The position numbers and the translations under genes are program-made. A stretch of DNA of 14,652 nt from Phocaeicola_A sp963624095. GTDB lineage: Bacteria; Bacteroidota; Bacteroidia; Bacteroidales; Bacteroidaceae. Below, piece by piece: positions 1 through 6,931 of this stretch. Location: NCBI GenBank assembly GCA_963624095.1, contig CAVFNZ010000058.1, forward strand, positions 1 to 14,652, given 5' to 3'. Positions within the stretch are counted from its first letter, which is position 1, and every line of letters begins with the position of its first letter. The notes under the pieces were generated by a model. The model did no database searches, was not told where the DNA came from, and saw only the letters and a program-made list of their open reading frames with translations.

Positions 1-14
1 AAAAAGAGACACTT

Positions 15-49
15 TCCCCTTATTATCGGCCGGTAGGAGAGGAAGGGGA
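15..49. other. Inverted repeat at left edge, upstream of the rpmE2 promoter
   Basis: TCCCCTT at 15-21 is matched by AAGGGGA at 43-49, giving a 7-bp stem around a 21-base loop that itself contains CGGCCG. It lies about 60 bases upstream of the rpmE2 promoter, so it is not in that transcript. No T-run follows directly on either strand, so it is not a classical terminator. It may belong to the gene left of the window. Apart from this I see no gene in 1-224. Confidence 0.25.
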
Positions 50-112
50 CTCGATTAGGAGCGGAGTTGCCAATGATTTTGATGAAACGCAACAATAATT
101 TTAGGGAAAAGC

Positions 113-143
113 TTTGTCGTTTTCCGCAAAGTGTGTACCTTTG
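113..143 (+). promoter_or_regulatory. Bacteroides-type promoter of rpmE2
   Basis: TTTG at 113-116 (-33 box) and TACCTTTG at 136-143 (-7 box, consensus TAnnTTTG) are separated by 19 bases, which fits the known Bacteroides vegetative promoter layout. Transcription would start around 148-152, leaving an A-rich leader of about 75 bases before the rpmE2 ATG at 225. This is the best-formed promoter in the window, as expected for a ribosomal protein gene. Confidence 0.75.
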
Positions 144-224
144 CTGCCCGAAACAGACCATTACACAATTATTGTTACCAGCAATAAACCAAAAAGAATA
201 ACAAATTAAAAACAAATAAAGGCA

Positions 225-479
225 ATGAAAAAAGGTTTACATCCTGAGAATTACCGTCCGGTAGTGTTCAAAGATATGTCCAACGGTGACATGTTTCTGT
301 CGCGTTCCACTTGCAGCACAAAGGATACTATCGAATTTGAAGGCGAGACTTACCCGGTGGTTAAGCTCGAAATCTCAAGTTCTTCTCACCCGTTCTACAC
401 AGGTAAGTCTAAATTGGTAGACACCGCCGGACGTGTTGATAAGTTCATGAGCCGCTACGGTAACGCCAGAAAGAAATAA
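225..479 (+). CDS. rpmE2: 50S ribosomal protein L31, type B
   Basis: This 84-residue basic protein matches type B L31, a component of the large ribosomal subunit at the central protuberance and intersubunit bridge. It begins MKKGLHPENYRPVVFKD and has the family's conserved HPFYTGKSKLVDTAGRVDKF block at about residues 55-74. It ends in a basic RYGNARKK tail. The zinc-binding cysteines of type A L31 are absent: the only cysteine is Cys30. That is the normal mark of the type B (zinc-independent) form. The length is usual for the family. The ATG is preceded by an A-rich leader without a clear Shine-Dalgarno site, which is normal in Bacteroidetes. The gene stands alone, with its own promoter (113-143) and terminator (516-567). 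Type B L31 is zinc-regulated in some bacteria, but I see no Zur-like site here. Confidence 0.96.
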   Translation: MKKGLHPENYRPVVFKDMSNGDMFLSRSTCSTKDTIEFEGETYPVVKLEISSSSHPFYTGKSKLVDTAGRVDKFMSRYGNARKK

Positions 480-515
480 TCAACGTCGTACCGTACTTCT
501 GAGGTTAATACAAAG

Positions 516-567
516 AGATGTCCGAACGAGCCCTTATGGGACGTTCGGACATCTTTCTCTTTTTTTT
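516..567 (+). terminator. Rho-independent terminator of rpmE2
   Basis: A 13-bp perfect stem, AGATGTCCGAACG (516-528) with CGTTCGGACATCT (542-554), encloses a loop where CCC (531-533) can pair with GGG (538-540). It is followed by a T-rich run to about 567. It sits 37 bases after the rpmE2 stop. The T-run is only on the plus-strand side, so it is directional for rpmE2. Confidence 0.92.
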
Positions 568-617
568 GTCATATCCTGATTTCACTTGTCAGTTTCCCGG
601 TTATAAAACTGAATTTC

Positions 618-727
618 TTGTCAACCTTCTTGCGTGTGTCATCGCAAGCCGTTGCATGCGCCATCGTAAGTACTTACGTGAGCCATCGTAAGTACTTGCG
701 TGGGTCGATGTAAGTACTTGCGTTTTT
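618..727. repeat. Array of 22-bp palindromic tandem repeats (array 1)
   Basis: Four consecutive 22-base units start at 640, 662, 684 and 706. A half-decayed unit at 618-639 keeps only the right half (CTTGCGTG-GT). Units 2-4 share the core GTAAGTACTT followed by ACG or GCG. In unit 2 CGTAAGTACTTACG (665-678) is a perfect 14-bp palindrome, and units 3 and 4 differ from it by one or two bases. Unit 1 (640-661) is more diverged. The spacing is close to two DNA turns, so the palindromes face the same side of the helix. The array lies between the convergent ends of rpmE2 and the DUF3256 gene and finishes in a run of seven T (723-729). Its function is unknown. Confidence 0.8.
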
Positions 728-769
728 TTCGGTTCGCATACTTCCGATAACTGACCCTCGTGTCGTCCC

Positions 770-1447
770 TTATTCCCTGCGGAACACTCCTTCGCTCCAT
801 CGGTAACGGATGGGCTCTTTGCGGAGATAGGCTTTCAGCCGGGCGGCGCTCTCGGACCCCATATAGTCGGGGGTAGTGTAGGTGGCGGTCAGCGTGAGGT
901 CGTCGGCGGATAGGTTGAAACGCATAAACGTGATGTCCGCCTCTTTGCGCAATGAGGATAGTTCATCGGTGGTCAGGCTGTCGATACCCAGACTGTCGGT
1001 GGGCAGGCTGTCGGTTGGCAGGTAGAAATCGTCCGCGGAAGGGGACTGGAAGCGGTCCGTCAGTGGAAGGGGTTCCCAGTCGGTGGTGAAGAACGCCACG
1101 CTGCTGTCGGGAACCGGGGTGGCGATGGTGCGCACGACACAGACAACGCGGGTGGAGTCGTTGACGGGGAGCAACTTCATCTCCACGGTACATTGTGGGG
1201 TCTCCTGTAGCAGGAGATAGTCGGCGGTCAACTTCCGCAGTTCCGAACTCAGGTTGAACCGGTTGGTCACTTCGGCTTTCATGTTGCTGGCGAGGAAGTC
1301 CACACAATCCTCCCGGTTTATCTTGGTGAGTACGCGTGACAGCGAATCGGGCATCCGGATGAAGACGCTCTTCATCTCCTGCGCCTCGATGAGGCTGACG
1401 GCCATAAGGCAGCATATCGAAGAAAGAATCAACTTTTTCATGTTCAT
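770..1447 (-). CDS. DUF3256 family secreted protein
   Basis: A 225-residue protein that I recognise as a DUF3256-type protein, a family of unknown function found in Bacteroidales. It starts MNMKKLILSS and has a hydrophobic signal segment (about residues 6-20) ending near IEAQEM, so it should be exported; no clear lipobox is seen. The conserved-looking core is MPDSLSRVLTKINREDCVDF, then MKAEVTNRF, TADYLLL and TVEMKLLPVNDSTRVVCVV. Near residues 145-165 there is a short TDSL-rich stretch (PTDSLPTDSLGIDSLTTDEL) that looks like a small internal expansion. The start could also be the ATG two codons later (1441). The frame is open further upstream to 1849, but that part lies inside the transporter gene and is spurious. 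It starts 74 bases after the transporter stop, with no promoter I can recognise, so co-transcription is likely. Confidence 0.85.
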   Translation of the reverse strand: MNMKKLILSSICCLMAVSLIEAQEMKSVFIRMPDSLSRVLTKINREDCVDFLASNMKAEVTNRFNLSSELRKLTADYLLLQETPQCTVEMKLLPVNDSTRVVCVVRTIATPVPDSSVAFFTTDWEPLPLTDRFQSPSADDFYLPTDSLPTDSLGIDSLTTDELSSLRKEADITFMRFNLSADDLTLTATYTTPDYMGSESAARLKAYLRKEPIRYRWSEGVFRRE

Positions 1448-1521
1448 TGCATTATCGTGTAAATAGGTTATGCGTAATTTTCCGGAGTGCGTTATTCCTG
1501 AATCTGAGAGCGGACGACTTG

Positions 1522-2442
1522 TCATCTCGACCCTAAATAGAGGAAGAGCATGCCGATGAGTACCAACAACAGGTCTACCACCTTGCTCCGCAGGTTCTTC
1601 TCGCGGAAGAACATCGCGCCACAGAGGAACGACACCACCACGCTGCCGCGGCGAACCATGGAGACGATGGAGATCATCGCTCCGTCGAGGCTCAGGGCGT
1701 AGAAGTAGACAAAGTCGGCCGCGGAGAGGAAGATGGAGATGAGGATGATGCACCAGTCCCAGCGGAACGGGGTCGTCTCCTTGCGTTTGGGAAACCACAG
1801 GAGCATCAGCACAGCCCCCATCATGAAGAGCTGGTAGATGTTGTACCACGACTGTACCACCATGCGGTCCAATCCGATGCCGCCTTCGGTGACGGGAGCC
1901 ATGAGGTATTTGTCATAGAGCCCGCTCACCGCGCCGAGTAGCGAAGCGAGCACCACGAAGTAGATGTATTTGTCGTGTTTGAAATCAATGCCTTCCTTCT
2001 TGCCCGATCGGCTCAGCATGAGGAACGAGAGAACCGCCAGCATCACGCCGATCCATTGGTAGAGGTTCAGTCGTTCGCCGAAGATGAGCAGCGCGCCAAC
2101 CAGCACCATGACGGGACGCGTGGCGTTGATGGGTCCGACGATGGTGAGCGGCAGGTGCTTCATGCCGAAGTAACCGAACACCCACGAGGAGAGTACGATG
2201 AGCGACTTGAGCAGAATGTACTTATGGGTTTCCCAGCCTGCCGTAGGCACATAGAACAACGTCTCCCGCAACGGACTGTCGCCGCCCAGCGAACAACAGA
2301 TGAAGGGCAGGAAGATGAGACTGGAGAACAGAGTGTTGAGGAACAGGACCGGAATGACGGCGTTGCCGTTGAGCGACTTCTTCTTGAAAGCGTCGTAGAA
2401 CCCCAGCAGTGCCGCGGACAGGAAAGCTAATACCAACCACAT
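1522..2442 (-). CDS. DMT superfamily (EamA-like) membrane transporter
   Basis: A 306-residue, very hydrophobic protein with about ten predicted membrane helices in two halves (about residues 1-145 and 158-305), the layout of EamA/drug-metabolite transporters. Family-like landmarks are PINATRPVMVLVGALLIFGERLN (about 104-126) at the end of the first half and the matching MFFREKN (277-283) in the second. The basic tail of each half (SRSGKKE, LGSR) fits the inside-positive rule. The substrate cannot be told from sequence; members move amino acids, sugars, nucleotides or drugs. The ATG at 2442 directly follows an A/T-rich leader and a -7 box at 2472-2479. It probably heads a two-gene unit with the DUF3256 gene. 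Confidence 0.88.
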   Translation of the reverse strand: MWLVLAFLSAALLGFYDAFKKKSLNGNAVIPVLFLNTLFSSLIFLPFICCSLGGDSPLRETLFYVPTAGWETHKYILLKSLIVLSSWVFGYFGMKHLPLTIVGPINATRPVMVLVGALLIFGERLNLYQWIGVMLAVLSFLMLSRSGKKEGIDFKHDKYIYFVVLASLLGAVSGLYDKYLMAPVTEGGIGLDRMVVQSWYNIYQLFMMGAVLMLLWFPKRKETTPFRWDWCIILISIFLSAADFVYFYALSLDGAMISIVSMVRRGSVVVSFLCGAMFFREKNLRSKVVDLLLVLIGMLFLYLGSR

Positions 2443-2817
2443 AATCGACTCGAATGTTTTTTAAAGCGACGCAAAAGTACGGAATTTTTCGGTTGGTGGG
2501 AATACGACACGACCACTTTTCCTCAAGAGCAGGGGATAGGTGGCCGTAGAGACGCGTTGAGCGTGCGGAATGGAAGTCTGATTGTTGGACGTTTGTGAAA
2601 AACTGCCTCCTGCTTATACGGATTCTTAATTTCTTTTCCTATCTTTACGGATTGAAATGGTGGGCTGCTGTGCGTAAAGTTACAGTATGCTGACATTCAA
2701 AGCTTTGCCTTGTTCGCACGGACGATGGACGTATGGCCGCCATGGCTATTGATGCAAACGGTGGTCTTCCGAAGGTGAGGCTTCAGGGATAAGAAAAAGA
2801 AAAAAGAATAAAATAAA
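2443..2817. other. Non-coding stretch between the DMT transporter gene and recJ
   Basis: These 375 bases separate two divergently transcribed genes and hold no convincing open reading frame. The left end carries the transporter -7 box. In the middle TATCTTTA (2640-2647) is a one-off match to a plus-strand -7 box, without a -33 partner, and would give recJ a leader of about 165 bases. ACGC/GCGT at 2552-2555 and 2561-2564 is a 4-bp hairpin of doubtful meaning. The last 35 bases before recJ are purine-rich (many A), the usual Bacteroidetes translation-start context. Confidence 0.5.
2472..2479 (-). promoter_or_regulatory. Candidate -7 box for the DMT transporter gene
   Basis: On the minus strand this reads TACTTTTG, a match to the Bacteroides -7 consensus TAnnTTTG, 29 bases before the transporter ATG. 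No TTTG is present at the expected -33 position, so the call rests on one box and position. Confidence 0.5.
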
Positions 2818-4542
2818 ATGAGTTACAAATGGAATTACCAACCTCCTACACACGAACAAACAGAGGCGGCTAAAGAGCTTTCGAAAGAAATCGGCATCAG
2901 CCCCGTCCTGTGTAAGTTGCTCATAGAACGAGGTGTCCACACCGCTGCGGAAGCCAAACGCTTTTTCCGCCCTCAGCTGCACGAACTGCATGACCCGTTC
3001 CTGATGAACGACATGGACGTGGCCGTGGACCGGCTGAACGCCGCCATGGGACGGAAGGAGCGGATTATGATTTACGGTGATTACGACGTGGACGGAACCA
3101 CGGCGGTGGCACTGGTTTACAAGTTTCTGCAGCAGTTCTACTCCAACATCGACTACTATATCCCCGACCGTTACAACGAGGGGTATGGGGTTTCCTTCAA
3201 GGGGGTGGACTACGCCCACGAAACGGGAGTGAAGCTGATTATCGTGCTCGACTGCGGCATCAAGGCTGTGGAGGAGATTGCATACGCGAAAGAGAAAGGG
3301 ATAGATTTTATCATCTGCGACCATCATGTGCCCGATGAGGTGCTGCCTCCGGCGGTGGCGATTCTCAACCCCAAACGGGAAGACTCGACGTATCCCTACC
3401 CACACTTGTCGGGTTGCGGCGTGGGCTTCAAGTTGATGCAGGCTTTTGCGCAAAGCAACGGCATCGAGTTCGTGCAACTGACCCATCTGCTCGACCTGGT
3501 GGCTGTGAGCATCGCTTCGGACATCGTCCCCATCATGGGCGAGAACCGCATACTGGCCTATCACGGACTGAAGCAGCTCAACTCCAACCCGAGCATCGGG
3601 CTGAAGGCCATCATCGACGTGTGCGGTTTGGCGGACAAGGAGATTACCGTGAGTGACATCGTCTTCAAGATAGGGCCGCGCATCAACGCGTCCGGACGTA
3701 TACAGAATGGCAAGGAGGCGGTGGACCTGCTCATCGAGAAGGAGTTCTCGTCGGCACTTGAGAAGAGTAACCAGATAAACCAGTACAACGAGACCCGCAA
3801 GGACCTGGACAAGGCCATGACGGACGAGGCGAACAAGATTGTGGACAAACTCGAAGGATTGTCCGACCGTCGTTCCATTGTCATCTTCAACGAAGACTGG
3901 CACAAGGGGGTCATCGGCATCGTGGCTTCCCGATTGACGGAGATTTACTACCGCCCGGCCGTGGTGCTGACCCGCTCGGATGACTTGGCGACAGGCTCTG
4001 CCCGCTCCGTCTCCGGATTCGACGTTTACAAGGCCATTGAGTATTGCCGCGACCTGTTGGAGAACTTTGGCGGTCACACCTACGCAGCCGGCCTGTCGAT
4101 GAAGGTGGAGAATGTACCCGTGTTTGCCCGCCGCTTCGAGGAGTTCGTGTCGCAACACATCCTGCCCGAGCAGACGAGTCCTGTCATCAACATCGATGCG
4201 GTGCTCGACTTCAAGGATGTCACCTTCAAGTTCTACAGCGACCTGAAGAAGTTCAATCCCTTCGGACCGGACAACCACAAGCCCGTGTTCGCCACGTTCC
4301 ACGTCTACGACTACGGGACCAGCAAGGTGGTGGGTCGCGAACAGGAACACATCAAGCTGGAACTGGTGGACAACAAGTCGAACAACGTCATTAACGGCAT
4401 CGCCTTCGGGCAGAGCTCACAAGCGCGCTACATCAAGACCAAACGCTCGTTTGACATTTGTTACACAATAGAGGAAAATACCCACAAACGGGGCGAGGTA
4501 CAACTGCAGATTGAGGACATCCGACCCACCGAACAAAGCTAA
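2818..4542 (+). CDS. recJ: Single-stranded-DNA-specific exonuclease RecJ
   Basis: A 574-residue RecJ, the 5'-to-3' single-strand DNA exonuclease of RecF-pathway recombination and mismatch repair. The DHH phosphoesterase core is intact: YGDYDVDGTT (86-95), DCG (145-147), DHH (168-170), and the LVAVSIASDIVPI block (227-239) supply the metal-binding aspartates and histidines. GPRINASGR (286-294) follows. The DHHA1 part has WHKGVIGIVASRL (361-373), SARS (394-397) and GGHTYAAGLSM (418-428). An OB-like C-terminal region ends near residue 570. The length is typical of RecJ. The ATG at 2818 is preceded by an A-rich leader. recQ starts 11 bases after the recJ stop, so the two are almost certainly one transcript. 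Confidence 0.96.
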   Translation: MSYKWNYQPPTHEQTEAAKELSKEIGISPVLCKLLIERGVHTAAEAKRFFRPQLHELHDPFLMNDMDVAVDRLNAAMGRKERIMIYGDYDVDGTTAVALVYKFLQQFYSNIDYYIPDRYNEGYGVSFKGVDYAHETGVKLIIVLDCGIKAVEEIAYAKEKGIDFIICDHHVPDEVLPPAVAILNPKREDSTYPYPHLSGCGVGFKLMQAFAQSNGIEFVQLTHLLDLVAVSIASDIVPIMGENRILAYHGLKQLNSNPSIGLKAIIDVCGLADKEITVSDIVFKIGPRINASGRIQNGKEAVDLLIEKEFSSALEKSNQINQYNETRKDLDKAMTDEANKIVDKLEGLSDRRSIVIFNEDWHKGVIGIVASRLTEIYYRPAVVLTRSDDLATGSARSVSGFDVYKAIEYCRDLLENFGGHTYAAGLSMKVENVPVFARRFEEFVSQHILPEQTSPVINIDAVLDFKDVTFKFYSDLKKFNPFGPDNHKPVFATFHVYDYGTSKVVGREQEHIKLELVDNKSNNVINGIAFGQSSQARYIKTKRSFDICYTIEENTHKRGEVQLQIEDIRPTEQS

Positions 4543-4553
4543 ACCCTTTGTCC

Positions 4554-6452
4554 ATGGCTGACTATAAGGCGATACTGAAGGAGTATTGGGGCTACGACTC
4601 GTTTCGTGGCATCCAGGGGGCGATTATCGAGAGCATCGGTCAGGGGCGTGACACGCTCGGACTGATGCCTACGGGAGGAGGCAAGTCCATCACTTTCCAA
4701 GTACCCACGCTGGCTCAGGAGGGCCTCTGCCTCGTCATTACACCGTTGATAGCCCTGATGAAGGACCAGGTGGCCAACTTGCGACGGCGCGGCATTCTGG
4801 CTACAGCCGTCTATTCCGGCATGACGCGCCAGGAGATTATCGTGGCGTTGGAGAACTGTATCTTCGGTGACTACAAGTTTCTCTACATCTCGCCGGAGCG
4901 TCTGAGTACCGAACTCTTTCAGGTGAAGCTGCGACGCATGAATGTCTGCATGATAGCGGTGGACGAGTCGCACTGCATCTCGCAATGGGGCTACGACTTC
5001 CGTCCCGCTTACCTTAATATCTCCAAAATACGCGAACTGTTGCCCGGTGTGCCTGTGCTGGCACTGACGGCAACGGCCACTCCCGAGGTGGTGAAGGACA
5101 TCCAGCGGCTTCTCGCCTTCAAGCAAGAGAATGTCTTTCGCATGAGTTTCGAGCGTAGAAACCTCTCGTACGTGGTGCGACGCACCGAAAACAAGGAGGG
5201 TGAGCTCATCCATATCCTCAACAGTACGCCCGGCTCCGCCATCGTCTACACCCGCAACCGACGGAAGACCAAAGAGATTGCCGACTTGCTGGGCAGGTAC
5301 GGCATCACGGCGGAGAACTATCACGCCGGACTGAGCAATACGGAGAAGGATGTCCGTCAGCGGAAATGGCAAAGCGGAGAGTCGCGCGTGATGGTGGCGA
5401 CCAACGCCTTCGGTATGGGCATCGACAAGCCCGACGTGCGACTGGTGGTGCATGTGGACGTGCCCGATTCGCCCGAAGCCTACTTCCAGGAAGCCGGGCG
5501 TGCCGGACGCGACGAGAAGACCGCTTACGCCGTGTTGCTCTACGAACCGCGTGACCGTACGCAACTGAGCCGGCGTATCCCCGACACCTTCCCCGACAAG
5601 GACTTTATCCGGCAAATCTACGAAGAACTGAGCTACTACTACCAGATGGCGATGGGCGACGGGTACGACTGCACCTATGAGTTCAACCTCGAAGAGTTCT
5701 GTACACGCTTCAAACACTTCCCCGTGCAGACCGACAGCGCACTGAAGATTCTCAGTCGTGCCGGCTACATTGAGTATACCGACGAGCAGGACAACTCCTC
5801 GCGCCTGATGTTCACCGTTCGTCGCGATGAACTCTATCAATTGCACCAACAATTTGAAGAGACGGACCGCGTGATTCAGGCCGTGCTGCGCCGCTACGGG
5901 GGCGTGTTCAGCGACTATGTCTATGTGGAGGAGTCCGCTATTGCCAGACAGTCGGGCCTGACCAACGAACAGGTTTACGAGATTCTGAAAGCGTTGACCC
6001 GTGAACGCGTTATCCACTACATCCCCCATAAGAAGACTCCCTACATCACGTACCGCCAACGGCGTGTGGAGAAGGATGAGGTAGTGATTCCACGCTCGGT
6101 GTACGAAGACCGCAAAGAGAGTTACGAACAACGGATAAAGGCGATGGTGGAGTACGCCACCTCGGAGACCTGCTGCCGGAGCCGCATGCTGCTCCGTTAC
6201 TTCGGCGAGCTGAACGAGCACAACTGCATGCGTTGCGATGTCTGCCTCGGCAAGTATCATCTCGAAATCCCCGTCGCGGAGTTTCGTGAACTGAGCGAAC
6301 GGATATTCGCCCTTGTGGCTGACGGACAAGGCCACACTGCCGATGAACTCAATACCATTTATGCCGACAAGGCGAAGCTGGACCGGGTTCTCGAACGACT
6401 GTTGGCCGAGGAGGAGATTGTGATGAGAGACGGCTTGCTATACGGAAGGTAA
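4554..6452 (+). CDS. recQ: RecQ-family ATP-dependent DNA helicase
   Basis: A 632-residue superfamily 2 helicase, 3'-to-5' and partner of RecJ in resecting DNA ends and gaps. Helicase motifs are all present: FRGIQ (17-21), PTGGGKS (39-45, Walker A), DESH (137-140), LTATAT (171-176), ATNAFGMGIDKPDVR (282-296) and QEAGRAGRD (312-320). After the helicase core come about 190 residues, including winged-helix-like sequence, and only then the zinc module: MVEYATSETCCRSRMLLRYF, then C558, C561 and C564. A short C-terminal helical tail follows and there is no HRDC domain. In E. coli RecQ the zinc module directly follows the helicase core, so the order here is different. ATG at 4554 is preferred over an in-frame TTG at 4548. 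Confidence 0.94.
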   Translation: MADYKAILKEYWGYDSFRGIQGAIIESIGQGRDTLGLMPTGGGKSITFQVPTLAQEGLCLVITPLIALMKDQVANLRRRGILATAVYSGMTRQEIIVALENCIFGDYKFLYISPERLSTELFQVKLRRMNVCMIAVDESHCISQWGYDFRPAYLNISKIRELLPGVPVLALTATATPEVVKDIQRLLAFKQENVFRMSFERRNLSYVVRRTENKEGELIHILNSTPGSAIVYTRNRRKTKEIADLLGRYGITAENYHAGLSNTEKDVRQRKWQSGESRVMVATNAFGMGIDKPDVRLVVHVDVPDSPEAYFQEAGRAGRDEKTAYAVLLYEPRDRTQLSRRIPDTFPDKDFIRQIYEELSYYYQMAMGDGYDCTYEFNLEEFCTRFKHFPVQTDSALKILSRAGYIEYTDEQDNSSRLMFTVRRDELYQLHQQFEETDRVIQAVLRRYGGVFSDYVYVEESAIARQSGLTNEQVYEILKALTRERVIHYIPHKKTPYITYRQRRVEKDEVVIPRSVYEDRKESYEQRIKAMVEYATSETCCRSRMLLRYFGELNEHNCMRCDVCLGKYHLEIPVAEFRELSERIFALVADGQGHTADELNTIYADKAKLDRVLERLLAEEEIVMRDGLLYGR

Positions 6453-6481
6453 CTCCATAATATAATAAGGTATAAAAACAG

Positions 6482-6517
6482 CGGACGGCTTACTCCCGTG
6501 ATGGGGTAAGCCGTCCG
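6482..6517. terminator. Bidirectional terminator between recQ and secG
   Basis: A 12-bp perfect stem, CGGACGGCTTAC (6482-6493) with GTAAGCCGTCCG (6506-6517), has a further CCC/GGG pairing inside the loop. On the minus strand it is followed at once by a T-run (GCTGTTTTTATA), a good terminator for the secG operon. On the plus strand the following sequence is only partly T-rich (ATATATCGTTTCTC), so recQ termination there would be weaker. It lies 29 bases after recQ and 25 bases after secG. Confidence 0.85.
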
Positions 6518-6542
6518 ATATATCGTTTCTCGGGAACGGAAA

Positions 6543-6926
6543 TTATTCCGCCGCGTTTTCCGTATCAGCCGCGGGCTGCTCTGCGTTGTTGGCATCGGCC
6601 GCAGGAGTAGTTGCCTGTGAAGCGTTGAAGCCGGGGATTGCCTGAGGATTGGCTTGATTCTCTTTCTGGCTCTCCTCGATGATGACGGAGCCTTTATCTG
6701 ATGCGTTGGGCAATGTGTAGGACGAAACGACACTCAGCACCACCATGATGGCCGCGAGCGTCCAAGTCGTCTTCTCCAGTACGTCCGTGGTTTTGCGTAC
6801 GCCCATGATTTGGTTCGATGAGGAAAATCCTGATGCCAGGCCACCGCCTTTTGAGTTCTGTATCAAAACGATGAAACACATCAAGATGGCTGCAAGTACA
6901 ATTAATACAAGTAAAACTGAATACAT
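6543..6926 (-). CDS. secG: Preprotein translocase subunit SecG
   Basis: A 127-residue SecG, the small subunit of the SecYEG channel in the inner membrane that assists protein export. Two membrane helices are visible (about residues 2-22 and 54-72). Between them lies the family's cytoplasmic loop with NSKGGGLASGF (24-34), followed by KTTDVLEKTTWTLA. The C-terminal 50 residues are a low-complexity tail rich in Ala, Asn, Gln and Pro, longer than in E. coli SecG and probably disordered. The gene is last in a four-gene operon, 5 bases after the TPR gene stop, and ends just before the hairpin at 6482-6517. Confidence 0.93.
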   Translation of the reverse strand: MYSVLLVLIVLAAILMCFIVLIQNSKGGGLASGFSSSNQIMGVRKTTDVLEKTTWTLAAIMVVLSVVSSYTLPNASDKGSVIIEESQKENQANPQAIPGFNASQATTPAADANNAEQPAADTENAAE

Positions 6927-6931
6927 CTTCG

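Noticed and set aside
618..727. CRISPR array
   Set aside because: The units abut with no unique spacers of 30 or so bases, the repeats are palindromic throughout, and no cas gene is nearby.
1448..1849. N-terminal extension of the DUF3256 frame up to 1849
   Set aside because: It overlaps the end of the transporter gene, looks like out-of-frame sequence, and the signal peptide begins at 1447 or 1441.
2552..2564. Small hairpin ACGC/GCGT resembling part of a dispersed repeat
   Set aside because: A 4-bp stem is expected by chance and no second copy was seen in the window.
2746..4350. Long minus-strand open frame (534 codons) opposite recJ
   Set aside because: It lies fully across intact recJ, its translation shows no known domain and is rich in His/Val/Arg as expected from reversed GC-rich codons. 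It is a codon-bias shadow.
4539..6335. Long minus-strand open frame (598 codons) opposite recQ
   Set aside because: Same reasoning as for recJ: recQ has all its motifs, and the antisense product shows no recognisable fold or start signal.
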